Numbered from the stretch's first letter, positions 1 through 6,690 are shown. The stretch is DNA of 9,875 bases from Acidobacteriota bacterium (GCA_019510535.1 JAEKKE010000266.1:1-9875), one strand, 5' to 3'. Made by a program: numbers and translations. The notes: generated from the letters alone by a model not told the origin.

Positions 1-2
1 GC

Positions 3-209
3 ATGCGCCACAAGCTACGAGATCCGGATGGAAGAGCGATGTACAGCAAACGCAGGGGAATCGTCGAACCGGTCTTCGGCATCATGAAAGAACAACGAAA
101 CTTCCGCTCCTTCCGGCTACGCTCCATCGCCAAGGCTCAGGCCGAGTTCGCTCTCGCCGCCACCGCCTACAACCTCAAGCGTATCTATCTCCTGACGGGG
201 GCCCGCTAA
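3..209 (+). CDS. DDE transposase, C-terminal part (IS1182-like), cut by the left edge
   Basis: The visible 68 residues are the end of a DDE transposase that cuts and joins DNA at insertion-sequence ends. The stretch RRGIVEPVFGIMKEQRNFR matches the conserved C-terminal block of IS1182/IS5-type transposases, in which the Glu of the VEPVFG motif is the last acid of the DDE catalytic triad. The following E-A-x-A-YNLKR pattern is the usual helical end of these proteins. The reading frame is open to the left edge, so the first visible ATG is not the true start and the two other catalytic acids lie outside the window. The gene ends in TAA at 207-209. I cannot see the element's left end, and no clear terminal inverted repeat can be assigned on the right. 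Whether the element is intact is unknown. Family assignment to IS1182 rather than a relative is probable, not certain. Confidence 0.8.
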   Translation: MRHKLRDPDGRAMYSKRRGIVEPVFGIMKEQRNFRSFRLRSIAKAQAEFALAATAYNLKRIYLLTGAR

Positions 210-325
210 AACAACTCCTTCCGATACAACAAAGAAAATGTCCTGCAGAAAACCCGATAAACAACTCGCATCCAGACGCCACAAAGAAAATCCAGCAACT
301 AAGGCCCACTCAACAAAGAGAAGAT
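209..325. repeat. Degenerate ~50-bp tandem repeat after the transposase
   Basis: AAACAACTC occurs at 209-217 and 259-267, and ACAAAGAAAAT at 229-239 and 281-291, so two diverged copies of a roughly 50-52 bp unit lie head to tail. A third, shorter, diverged copy of the second motif (ACAAAGAGAAG) is at 313-323. The stretch is A-rich and unlike the GC-rich coding DNA nearby. It may be part of the insertion sequence's right end or a decayed repeat at its insertion site. A small ORF here (238-420) has no family features and simply reads through the repeats. Confidence 0.5.
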
Positions 326-468
326 CCCTCACTCACACAGACTCTGAAGGCCCGCTCTATAACTCCCAAGAGAAGGTGAGGTTTGTCGCCTGGGAGAGGA
401 AGGGCCGAGGCCCGTGTTGAAAGGGCAGGTCCTTCATAGTGGTCAGGACTCGCCTTTGCTGCAGAACT
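326..468. other. Intergenic stretch without a credible gene
   Basis: No convincing coding region is seen between the repeat and the hairpin block. It holds two small inverted repeats: CTCCCA (363-368) with TGGGAG (391-396), and GGGCC (402-406) with GGCCC (409-413). The words AAGGCCCACT (301) and AAGGCCCGCT (347) recur, echoing the GGGCCTTCAGCCC hairpin farther right in the opposite sense, so this may be a decayed copy of the same intergenic repeat. No function can be assigned. Confidence 0.45.
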
Positions 469-555
469 ATAGATCGGGCCTTCAGCCCTCTATGTTTTCT
501 GCCGCCCGAAACCTGGGGCGTTGCCCCAGGCTGATATAGAACGCGCCTTCAGCGC
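469..555. repeat. Triple-hairpin intergenic repeat element; likely terminator of the minus-strand operon
   Basis: Three small stem-loops follow one another. First, ATAGA-(2 nt)-GGGC / GCCC-TCTAT around a CTTCA loop (469-493). Second, a perfect 8-bp stem CCTGGGGC / GCCCCAGG with loop GTT (512-530). Third, GCGC / GCGC, again with loop CTTCA (543-555). The last arm ends directly at the TAA stop of the P-loop NTPase gene (558-556, minus). Read on the minus strand the block gives strong RNA hairpins just after the operon, though without a long T tract. The layout, with two hairpins sharing a CTTCA loop flanking a GGGGC-GTT-GCCCC hairpin, resembles dispersed intergenic repeats that I recall from acidobacterial and planctomycete genomes, where they are often mis-annotated as short proteins. 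That recollection is unverified here. Confidence 0.65.
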
Positions 556-1212
556 TTACACCGCCAACGCATCCGCTTTCTGGCTCAGACGCTCCGCCAG
601 CCAGTCCTTCAACTCGGGCGAGAATGGTTCTCCAGCCGTATACGCAAAGTGCGGTTTCCCTGCAAGCAGTCTTAGCGAGACGCCCTGCCAGGCGGGTGCG
701 TCCGGCTTTGCCGTCAGCAGGAAGGCGTCGGCGCGGTCCAGGACGTACTGAGCGGAGGGCTTGAAGTCGGCTGTCTCCGGCGACAGTACTGGCAGGTAGA
801 GGTCGGGTCGCAGAAAGCGCTCGGGTCGCAGAAAGCGCATCACTGAGTTCGATTCCAGGATGTTGTTGGCTGACTTGGCCAGCTCGGCGCGGAGACGGGG
901 CATCGCTTCGGCGAGTTGGCCCTGACGGGTGCGCAGCCACAGAGAGCGGGCAGCACCGGCTGCGAGATACCGGCTGGTGTCCGTCCCCGAGGTCGAGGTC
1001 CGTTCTTCGGTCAGAGCGATGGTGTGGTCGGCTGTCTGGCAGTCACATGGCTCGCCATTCGCGGAGCAGACGTTGTGACCGTACTGCGTGATCTTGACCG
1101 CGGTCCAATGCAGGGCAGGGAAGGAGCGTATCAGCTCGCAGACGGCAGAGGTCTTGCCGATGTTGCGTGTGTGTCCGCCGATGACGACCAGCATGCCAGG
1201 AGTGGGTGACAC
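556..1212 (-). CDS. P-loop NTPase of MobB/BioD type, function unknown
   Basis: This 218-aa protein begins with a nucleotide-binding loop, GGHTRNIGKTS (residues 12-22). Five residues separate the first Gly from the GKT, as in dethiobiotin synthetase and related P-loop enzymes, rather than the classic four. The beta strand before it (LVVIGG) and the later segment around NNILESNS (117-123) fit the MobB-like fold. A Cys cluster, CSANGEPCDC (49-58), sits after the KITQYGH segment and could bind a metal or cluster. The substrate is unknown. It is the last gene of the envelope operon, 3 nt after lpxD. The start is GTG at 1212, chosen because GGAAGGA lies 7 nt upstream; an ATG at 1194 (residue 7) is the alternative. 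An 18-bp perfect tandem duplication adds six residues (RFLRPE/RFLRPD, 126-137). A role in molybdopterin guanine dinucleotide synthesis is possible by family but not supported by neighbours. Confidence 0.75.
   Translation of the reverse strand: MSPTPGMLVVIGGHTRNIGKTSAVCELIRSFPALHWTAVKITQYGHNVCSANGEPCDCQTADHTIALTEERTSTSGTDTSRYLAAGAARSLWLRTRQGQLAEAMPRLRAELAKSANNILESNSVMRFLRPERFLRPDLYLPVLSPETADFKPSAQYVLDRADAFLLTAKPDAPAWQGVSLRLLAGKPHFAYTAGEPFSPELKDWLAERLSQKADALAV
803..838. repeat. Perfect 18-bp tandem duplication inside the P-loop NTPase gene
   Basis: The 18-mer TCGGGTCGCAGAAAGCGC occurs at 803-820 and again, without mismatch, at 821-838. It is in frame and duplicates six residues (RFLRP plus E or D) at positions 126-137 of the protein. 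The lack of any difference between copies suggests a recent slippage event. Confidence 0.95.
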
Positions 1213-1215
1213 GGC

Positions 1216-2151
1216 CTAGTCCTTCCGCAGTTTGGCCAGGTCTCGCAGATATTGCTTCAGCGGCTGGGCCGGACGGCCCCAGAAGACCTGGTTGGCTCCG
1301 AAGAGCTTCTTATTCGAGAGTACGCCCGCGCCGCCGCCCAGAATGACTCCAGGACCGACGGTGGCCTTTTCGCCGATACCCACCTGTCCCCCGAGGATCG
1401 CTCCGTCTTCCACTACGGAGCTTCCGGAGATGCCCGTCTGTGCCGCGATGACCACGTGTTTTCCGATGCGGCAGTTGTGCCCGATGTGCACCAGGTTATC
1501 GATCTTTGTTCCCTGGCCGATGCGGGTCTCTTCCAGGGCGCCGCGGTCGATGGTGGAGTTTGCGCCTACCTCGACATCGTCTTCCAGGATCAGCGTCCCC
1601 TGCTGCGGAAACAGCGTATAGGCTCCGGAAGACGAGCGCGCATAGCCGAAGCCAAAGGAGCCGAGAACGGCGCCGGTTTGAATGACGCAGCGCTCGCCAA
1701 GGATCGTGTCCGCAAGAATGGTCACGCGAGGCCCGATCACGCAACCATCGCCGATGCTGACTCGCGCCTCGATCACGGTGTAAGGACCAATGCTTACGCC
1801 TTTCCCGATGACGGCGGTCTCATCCACGACGGCAGAGGGATGAATCTCCGTCTGCGGCGCAGCCGAAAGATATTGCGCTGCCAGAGAAAAGGCAAGCCGG
1901 GGGTCTTTGGTTAGAACGATGCGAGGGTCAGAGATCTCAGCAGCAAGCGTAGGCTTAGTCAGAATTGCTCCGGCAGCCGAAAGCAGAGCCGCCTCCAGCG
2001 TCTTTTCATCACTGGCGAAGACAACTGCATCCGGAGTGGCTTTGCTGATGGCGGAGACGCGAGCGATCTCACCCGGGCCCTCATCGGCCGAGGCAAAGGT
2101 GGGACAGCCGGAGGCCGTAATCTTCGCTGCTAGCTGCGAAAGGTCAAACAT
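1216..2151 (-). CDS. lpxD: LpxD, UDP-3-O-(3-hydroxyacyl)glucosamine N-acyltransferase
   Basis: LpxD transfers a 3-hydroxyacyl chain from acyl-ACP to the 2-amino group of UDP-3-O-acyl-glucosamine, the third step of lipid A synthesis, in the cytoplasm. The 311-aa protein has the N-terminal uridine-binding domain (about 1-100) followed by hexapeptide repeats of the left-handed beta helix (about 103-275). Family signatures are GSFGFGY (164-170), NSTIDRGALEET (198-209) and HIGHN (222-226), whose His225 aligns with the catalytic base His239 of the E. coli enzyme. The C-terminal helix begins at WGRPAQPLKQYLR (291-303). At 311 aa it is about 30 residues shorter than the E. coli enzyme. The ATG at 2151 has GGAGG 8 nt upstream. 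It follows the sialidase-like gene by 18 nt and precedes the P-loop NTPase by 3 nt. Unlike the usual arrangement, no fabZ, lpxA or lpxB is beside it, so it may be one of several lpxD copies in the genome. Confidence 0.95.
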   Translation of the reverse strand: MFDLSQLAAKITASGCPTFASADEGPGEIARVSAISKATPDAVVFASDEKTLEAALLSAAGAILTKPTLAAEISDPRIVLTKDPRLAFSLAAQYLSAAPQTEIHPSAVVDETAVIGKGVSIGPYTVIEARVSIGDGCVIGPRVTILADTILGERCVIQTGAVLGSFGFGYARSSSGAYTLFPQQGTLILEDDVEVGANSTIDRGALEETRIGQGTKIDNLVHIGHNCRIGKHVVIAAQTGISGSSVVEDGAILGGQVGIGEKATVGPGVILGGGAGVLSNKKLFGANQVFWGRPAQPLKQYLRDLAKLRKD

Positions 2152-2169
2152 GCGGTGTGCCTCCGTACC

Positions 2170-3366
2170 TCACTTTGTGCTGGAGCCCTTGTAGAGTCCC
2201 TCGGTGGATCCGCGTCGAATCCAGCCTTCGTCCAGAGTGACTTCTTTGATGGTCTGGCGGCGATAGGTAAATGCCACATGGATTCTGCCATCGCTGGTCT
2301 GGGTCACGGTTGGATAAGAATACTCCTCACGTCCGGGCGTTTTGGGGCGCTGTTCCTCGATGCCGAATCCCGGCCGCCCTGTCTCCAGGTCGCGTACATA
2401 GCTCCATGTTGCGCCGTTATCTTCGCTCAGAGCGATCGACAGCGGTTTCCGCAGGCCAGGTATGGGCTTAGAGCCCGAACGGTCATCGTGGGAGTTATTG
2501 AAGACCAGCACGATATGTCCGTTTTGCAAACGGAAGGCCTGGACGGAGGCGTTGTTGTTCGGAAGAGGTGTTGCTTCGGGTTTGCTCCAATGGCAGCCAT
2601 CGGACGAGGTGCTGCGATAGACCCACTGCGATTTACGATCGCGGAACCAGGCGACGAAGTGATGGGAATCGATCTGAACCACCGTCGGCTGCACCCGGGC
2701 AAAGGAGTCGGTCACGCCGCACTCTTCCCAGTGCGCTCCGCCATCGCGGGTGAGCTTCATAGCGGAGTAGTTGGTCTCGGCGCCCTCGCCGATGCCTTTG
2801 CTGGTGACATAGGTCATGGGCAGAAGCCAGGTCCTCGGCGCCAGAACCAGCAGCGGATGGCGGGTGAAAGAGCCTCCGTTGTCGAATAGGACCGCCGGCG
2901 CAGACCAATGCTGGCCATTATCGTGTGAGACGACTTCGAGTACCTTGGAGTTCGCCTCTCCAGCGCCTGCTCCCTGCGTCGTGTGATAGATGTGCACCGC
3001 TCCGTCGGGCGACTGGAAGATCACCGGATTCTGGTAGGACTCGGCGTCGTGGTTATCGATCAGCTGCGGCTTGGTCCATGTGTGCGATCCGCGATTCAGC
3101 CGCGACAGCACGATGCCGACACCGGAGTTTCCCTCCCACGAGCCGGCAAACCAGACACATAGCAGGTCGCCATTCTTCAGTTGCAGCAGGTTGGCGGCAT
3201 GTGAGCTCGGAAACCCGATCGGTAGCAAAGCCTGCTCGGTTCCGTTCGCTGCACGCCGGACAATGCCATCCGAGTTTGCCGCTACTGCTGGATCTACAAG
3301 CTGTTTCATGGGTTCGTTCGCGGTCGTGGTCTGAAGCGCCAGTGCAAGCAGAAGATGGGGGAGCAT
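2170..3366 (-). CDS. Sialidase-like BNR/Asp-box protein (predicted exo-alpha-sialidase family)
   Basis: This 398-aa protein fits the six-bladed beta-propeller sialidase-like family (BNR_2 type). Asp-boxes of the form S-x-D-x-G-x-x-W are seen at SHDNGQHW (147-154), TRDGGAHW (206-213) and SEDNGATW (314-321), with a degenerate one at SSDGCHW (254-260). Other family-like segments are WFAGSWEG (72-79), YQNPVIFQSPDG (111-122), SFTRHP (166-171), AWFRDRK (239-245) and SYPTVTQTSDGRIHVAFTYRR (starting at 350). Candidate catalytic Arg residues are R169 and R242; real sialidase activity is unproven and many members have unknown substrates. The N-terminus LPHLLLALALQTTTA suggests a short export signal. 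An in-frame TGA two codons before the ATG excludes a longer start. That TGA is the stop of the acyltransferase gene, so the two genes are in the same frame with one codon between. No good ribosome site is visible, which suggests coupled translation. Confidence 0.85.
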   Translation of the reverse strand: MLPHLLLALALQTTTANEPMKQLVDPAVAANSDGIVRRAANGTEQALLPIGFPSSHAANLLQLKNGDLLCVWFAGSWEGNSGVGIVLSRLNRGSHTWTKPQLIDNHDAESYQNPVIFQSPDGAVHIYHTTQGAGAGEANSKVLEVVSHDNGQHWSAPAVLFDNGGSFTRHPLLVLAPRTWLLPMTYVTSKGIGEGAETNYSAMKLTRDGGAHWEECGVTDSFARVQPTVVQIDSHHFVAWFRDRKSQWVYRSTSSDGCHWSKPEATPLPNNNASVQAFRLQNGHIVLVFNNSHDDRSGSKPIPGLRKPLSIALSEDNGATWSYVRDLETGRPGFGIEEQRPKTPGREEYSYPTVTQTSDGRIHVAFTYRRQTIKEVTLDEGWIRRGSTEGLYKGSSTK

Positions 3367-3369
3367 AAG

Positions 3370-4299
3370 TCAGTAAAGCTTCGCTTCTCCTTCCGGCCGG
3401 GTCTTCCAACGGCGGTGCACCCATAGCCACTGGTCAGGATACGCGCGCACATACCGTTCGATCTCCAACGTGAAGCGAGCTGTGTTGGTGATCGCGTCCA
3501 TTTCGTGGTCGCCGGTGTGGGTCAGTTCAATCTCCGGGCCGAAGTGCAGCACATAGCGTTTCTCTGCTTCATTCCACAGCAGAAAGCCCGCAAGCACGGC
3601 GGCATTGGTCTTGAGAGCAACGCGCGCCAGGCCGGCGCCGGTGCATGCCTGGGTTCCGAAGTACGGAACGAAGACACCCTGGGGCGGCGTCATGTTGGTG
3701 TCCATCAGAATGCCGACCGTCTCGCCCTGATGCATGGCGCGCAGCAGACCGCGGGCGGAGTCGTCTTTGTGAAGGACTCGGTTGCCGTGCATGCAGCGGA
3801 TTCCGTTGACGAACCTGTCGACCAGCGGATTGTCCAGACGCCGGATCACCATGGCCATCGGAAAGCCGCGAAGGGAATGGAAGAAGCTTGAGAGTTCCCA
3901 TGCTCCCAGATGTCCTGTGATGATCAGAACGCCGCGGCCCTGATCGCGTGCCTTCAGGTAGTTGTCCAGACCCTCGTAGCGAATGAACCGGCTGGCGCGC
4001 TCTGCGGTGTATCCCGCCATCTGGCAGAACTCCGCGAGCTGCCATCCGAGGTGCCGGTAGAGTGAGCGAAGGATACCTTCCCGCTCCCCGGGAGGCATCG
4101 CCGGAAAGGCGATCTCCAGATTGCGGAGTCCTGTTTTCCTAAGACGGGAAAGCAGATGAAACGCCGCCGCGCCGATAGCGGCGCCAACGATCCGGGCCAC
4201 AAAGCGGGGCAGGATGCGCAGAACGCCAACAAGAAGCCACAGCGGAATGAATTCAAGCCAGTGGCGAAAGGTCGCGGATTTGTTCGTGCCTGGTGCCAA
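3370..4299 (-). CDS. Lipid A acyltransferase, LpxL/HtrB family
   Basis: Members of this family are inner-membrane enzymes that add a secondary acyl chain to lipid A precursors. The 309-aa protein has a hydrophobic N-terminal anchor (about 17-30, IPLWLLVGVLRILP). The H-x4-E catalytic motif is at H130-E135 (GHLGAWEL), D200 is in GILMDTN, and VPYFGTQACTGAGLARVA (from 211) is the usual block after it. The ending is the family-typical YPDQWLWVHRRWK (287-299). The length is normal for LpxL/LpxM. The start appears to be TTG at 4299, because a TAG stop lies four codons upstream and no ATG or GTG comes earlier in the frame; no clear ribosome site is seen, so the start is weakly supported. Which acyl position it modifies cannot be told. 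It leads the probable envelope operon and lies 118 nt after the histidine kinase gene, so it may have its own promoter or share that transcript. Confidence 0.88.
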   Translation of the reverse strand: MAPGTNKSATFRHWLEFIPLWLLVGVLRILPRFVARIVGAAIGAAAFHLLSRLRKTGLRNLEIAFPAMPPGEREGILRSLYRHLGWQLAEFCQMAGYTAERASRFIRYEGLDNYLKARDQGRGVLIITGHLGAWELSSFFHSLRGFPMAMVIRRLDNPLVDRFVNGIRCMHGNRVLHKDDSARGLLRAMHQGETVGILMDTNMTPPQGVFVPYFGTQACTGAGLARVALKTNAAVLAGFLLWNEAEKRYVLHFGPEIELTHTGDHEMDAITNTARFTLEIERYVRAYPDQWLWVHRRWKTRPEGEAKLY

Positions 4300-4358
4300 A
4301 ACAACAGTCTAGAGCGTTTTTCCTGTTACTGGGTATCCCGGACGGGGCTCGGAGAGGC

Positions 4359-4376
4359 GTTTTCATTGCGGAAAAC
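4359..4376. other. Small hairpin between kinase and acyltransferase genes
   Basis: GTTTTC (4359-4364) and GAAAAC (4371-4376) form a 6-bp stem with a 6-nt loop in the 118-nt gap. It is A/T-rich and lacks a following T tract on the minus strand, so it is a poor terminator; a regulator site is equally possible. I see no convincing promoter in the gap. Confidence 0.3.
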
Positions 4377-4417
4377 CCCCATAGATGGAAGCCTGCTTTA
4401 CACCCACAGGGAAAACT

Positions 4418-6067
4418 CTATGGACTTTGCGGCTCGTGAGACGTGTGAACGGGCAGAAATATCTCCAGGGTAGTTCCATGGTTCTCCCGGGCGGTGCTGC
4501 TTTCCACGCGGATAGAGCCGCCATGGCCTTCTACGAACTGCTTCGCGACAAACAGACCGATGCCGGTGCCGATGGTGCTTCGCGTGGTGAAAAACGCCTC
4601 GAAAACGCGTTCGAGGTTCTCCCGCGGAATGCCTACCCCCGTGTCCTGAACGCGCAGCAAAACTCCATCCGAGGGCCCATAGGCATCCTGGGGTCCAGAG
4701 ACGTCCTGCACCGAAACGGTCAGGGTGCCGCCCTGCGGCATGGCATAGAGGGAGTTGGTGATGAGGTTCGAGATCACCTGCAGCATCTCGCCCTGGCGCA
4801 ACACGATCTTCCGGTTTGAATCCAGATGCCTCTCCAGCGCGATGCGGTAGGCCTTGCAGCGTGGCTCATAAACCTTGAGAGCATTCTCGACGAGATCGGA
4901 GATCGAGCTCAGTTTTGCTGAAGAGTGTTCGCGATAGTAACCCAGGGTTTGCTTAGCGATGTGGGAGACACGCGCCAGCTCGTTCTCAGCCGTTTCGAGA
5001 TAGGCCATGCCCTGGGGATCTGTCACCATGGGCCGCATCAGGTAGAGCAGATTCACTACGGCTTCCAGGGGATTATTGATCTCATGCGCGATAGTGGCGG
5101 CCATCCGTCCTGTGGCCGCGATCTTTTCGGCCTGCAGCAGCGACTCTTCCATCCGCTTGCGATTGGAGATGTCGCGCATGATCTTCGAGGCGCCGACGAT
5201 CCTGCCGGTTTCATCCTTGACCGGTGAGACCGTCAGCGAGACCGGAATCCGCTCTCCGCTCTTGGTCAGGCGTGTGGTTTCAAAGTGGTCGATCCGTTCT
5301 CCAGCACGGATCTTGCTCAGGATCAGATTCTCATCCGCGTGTAGTTCCGGTGGAATCAGCTTCAGGATGGATTGCCCGGTCATCTCCTCGGGTGTATAGC
5401 CCAGCACGCGGGTTGCCGCATTATTCCAGCTTGTAATGGTGCCGTTCAGGTCTTTGCTCAGGATAGGGTCGTCGGAGGAGGTGACAATCGCTGCAAGTTC
5501 GCTCAGACGTTTAGCGTGTTCCTTCTGCTGGTCGGCACGCCGGGAAAGCTGTTCGCGTAAATAGATGGCTTCGAGGCAGGAAGTAGTCTGTGACGCAAGC
5601 ACGCTGACTGCGAGTTCGTCCTCCTCAGAAAAGGCAACGGTTCGACCGCTGATATAGACGAAGGCTCCCGCTCCCGCGGATGTAGCGCGAGGCAGTGGAA
5701 CCGCCAGCAAGCTGCGAAACGCTTTGAGGGAGATCTGTTCCGGTAGAGCGGGCGTGCTAAAGCGAGTGCTGGTGTTGTCGATGCGAATGATCTTATCGGG
5801 TATTGGAAAGCCGACCGCGAGCGGAGTCACAGTCGCGCCGGCTTCGGCACACCACACTGATCCGGTGTCAGAAGGGCGATAGAGCAGGACCCCGGCCTCC
5901 GCGCCACAGAGAGAGCGTCCAATATCAGCCGCGAGGCATAAGGCCTGCGTGCTCTCTGTTGCACGGAAAAGCGCCAGACCTGCTTCCACGAGCAGGTGCG
6001 AGGTATCGCCCCGTGCCTTTGTTAGCGTGATGTGTGCGGCGGCAGACATTATAGTCAGAAGATACAT
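4418..6067 (-). CDS. GAF-PAS sensor histidine kinase
   Basis: This 549-aa soluble sensor kinase autophosphorylates a His in response to an unknown signal and passes the phosphate to a response regulator. Domains in order: GAF-like (about 20-170), a coiled-coil linker rich in Glu/Arg/Gln (about 168-192), PAS (about 195-305, with SWNNAATRVLGYTPEEMTG and the C-terminal GASKIMRDISNRK), HisKA with phospho-acceptor H328 in AHEINNPL, and HATPase_c. The ATPase boxes are complete: N-box N434/N438, G1 DTGVG (475-479), F-box FEAFF (489-493), G2 GTGIGL (500-505). There is no transmembrane segment, so it probably senses a cytoplasmic cue or diffusible ligand. The first ATG (6067) lies inside a strong hairpin and has no ribosome site; the ATG at 6049 (residue 7) is an alternative, also without a clear site. 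The nearest regulator gene (7027) has a degenerate receiver, so the partner is not evident here. Confidence 0.92.
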   Translation of the reverse strand: MYLLTIMSAAAHITLTKARGDTSHLLVEAGLALFRATESTQALCLAADIGRSLCGAEAGVLLYRPSDTGSVWCAEAGATVTPLAVGFPIPDKIIRIDNTSTRFSTPALPEQISLKAFRSLLAVPLPRATSAGAGAFVYISGRTVAFSEEDELAVSVLASQTTSCLEAIYLREQLSRRADQQKEHAKRLSELAAIVTSSDDPILSKDLNGTITSWNNAATRVLGYTPEEMTGQSILKLIPPELHADENLILSKIRAGERIDHFETTRLTKSGERIPVSLTVSPVKDETGRIVGASKIMRDISNRKRMEESLLQAEKIAATGRMAATIAHEINNPLEAVVNLLYLMRPMVTDPQGMAYLETAENELARVSHIAKQTLGYYREHSSAKLSSISDLVENALKVYEPRCKAYRIALERHLDSNRKIVLRQGEMLQVISNLITNSLYAMPQGGTLTVSVQDVSGPQDAYGPSDGVLLRVQDTGVGIPRENLERVFEAFFTTRSTIGTGIGLFVAKQFVEGHGGSIRVESSTARENHGTTLEIFLPVHTSHEPQSP

Positions 6068-6094
6068 GAGGCCGCCCGACAGGCGGCCTCATGT
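6064..6094 (-). terminator. 13-bp perfect hairpin after the SYLF gene, overlapping the kinase start
   Basis: ACATGAGGCCGCC (6064-6076) and GGCGGCCTCATGT (6082-6094) are perfect reverse complements around a 5-nt loop. It begins 18 nt after the SYLF stop codon (6113) and should form a very stable RNA stem on the minus strand. The T tract after it is weak, so termination may be incomplete. The outermost possible ATG of the histidine kinase (6067-6065) is paired within the stem. Confidence 0.7.
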
Positions 6095-6112
6095 GTTGAG
6101 ATGCACGATCGC

Positions 6113-6690
6113 TTACTGGGATGCCTTGGCGGTAACGAAGTACTTCGCCACCGTGCTGACGAATGGGTGAGCCGAAGGAGGAGTGGGAGTGTTTCCCTTC
6201 AGGATGGTCTCAAAGGGAATTGCCGAGCCGTAGAAGTCGCGGGTGTCGTCCGAATTCTGTTCGAACCACGCACCCTCCAGATCGATGCCGGCAAACAGCC
6301 CCTTCGAACGAGAGTAGGTCAGCAGTTCGGCGTTGAGCTTCCAGTCCGTTCCGGCCTGCGCGTTGCGGCCAACGGGGCCGGCTGACGCTGCTGCATCGCC
6401 ACCGATCTTAAATTTGTTTTTCAGCATGTCCTGCATGCCTTTCTGGTTCATCGCAATGATGACCAGATCGGTTGCCTGACCGCCAATCTGAAAACCGACG
6501 CTGCCGCCAGTCAGCTTCACAAAGACAGGAGCAGACCAGCCGTGGCCGGTGCGGCAGGTGGTAACACCCTGGCCGTACTGTCCACCCACAACAAAGGCAG
6601 CCTTCTTAGCTCCTTAGCGTTATCGGCTGCGTGAACCAGTGGAGCCAGGGTCAACAGCGTGCCACACAGTGCTGCTGCAAACTTTTTCAT
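6113..6690 (-). pseudogene. SYLF-domain (Ysc84-like) lipid-binding protein gene, broken by internal deletion and frameshift
   Basis: SYLF proteins are small exported bacterial proteins thought to bind lipids. Here the ATG at 6690 has a good ribosome site (AAGGAAG) and encodes a clear signal peptide, MKKFAAALCGTLLTLAPLVHA, followed by ADNAKELR. The next recognisable family part, KKAAFVVGGQYGQGV, continues in another frame from about 6610 down to the TAA at 6113 with the conserved blocks GHGWSAPVFVKLTGGSVGFQIGG and DLVIIAMN. Compared with the family, roughly 40 residues between these parts are missing. At the junction (about 6606-6619) GCTAAG occurs twice within 14 bp, which fits deletion between short repeats. 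In the original frame translation stops at 6519-6517 after 57 codons. The downstream frame has a TAA just before the junction, so readthrough cannot restore it. A shorter product starting at GTG 6589 is conceivable but would lack the signal peptide. A base-calling error cannot explain a loss this large. Confidence 0.8.

Noticed and set aside
238..420. A 60-codon frame after the transposase
   Set aside because: Composition follows the degenerate repeats; no ribosome site and no family match.
482..940. A 152-codon minus-strand frame ending in a LGQRPRF-type tail
   Set aside because: It overlaps the P-loop NTPase gene and its tail is just the translation of the hairpin repeat element, a common false annotation.
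1252..1914. A 220-codon plus-strand frame opposite lpxD
   Set aside because: It is the shadow of the hexapeptide-repeat coding strand.
2155..2889. A 244-codon plus-strand frame opposite the sialidase-like gene
   Set aside because: No recognisable domain, and the minus strand carries a clear Asp-box protein with an operon context.
4300..4417. A promoter for the envelope operon in the gap after the kinase gene
   Set aside because: No -35/-10 pair with acceptable match and spacing could be found by eye.
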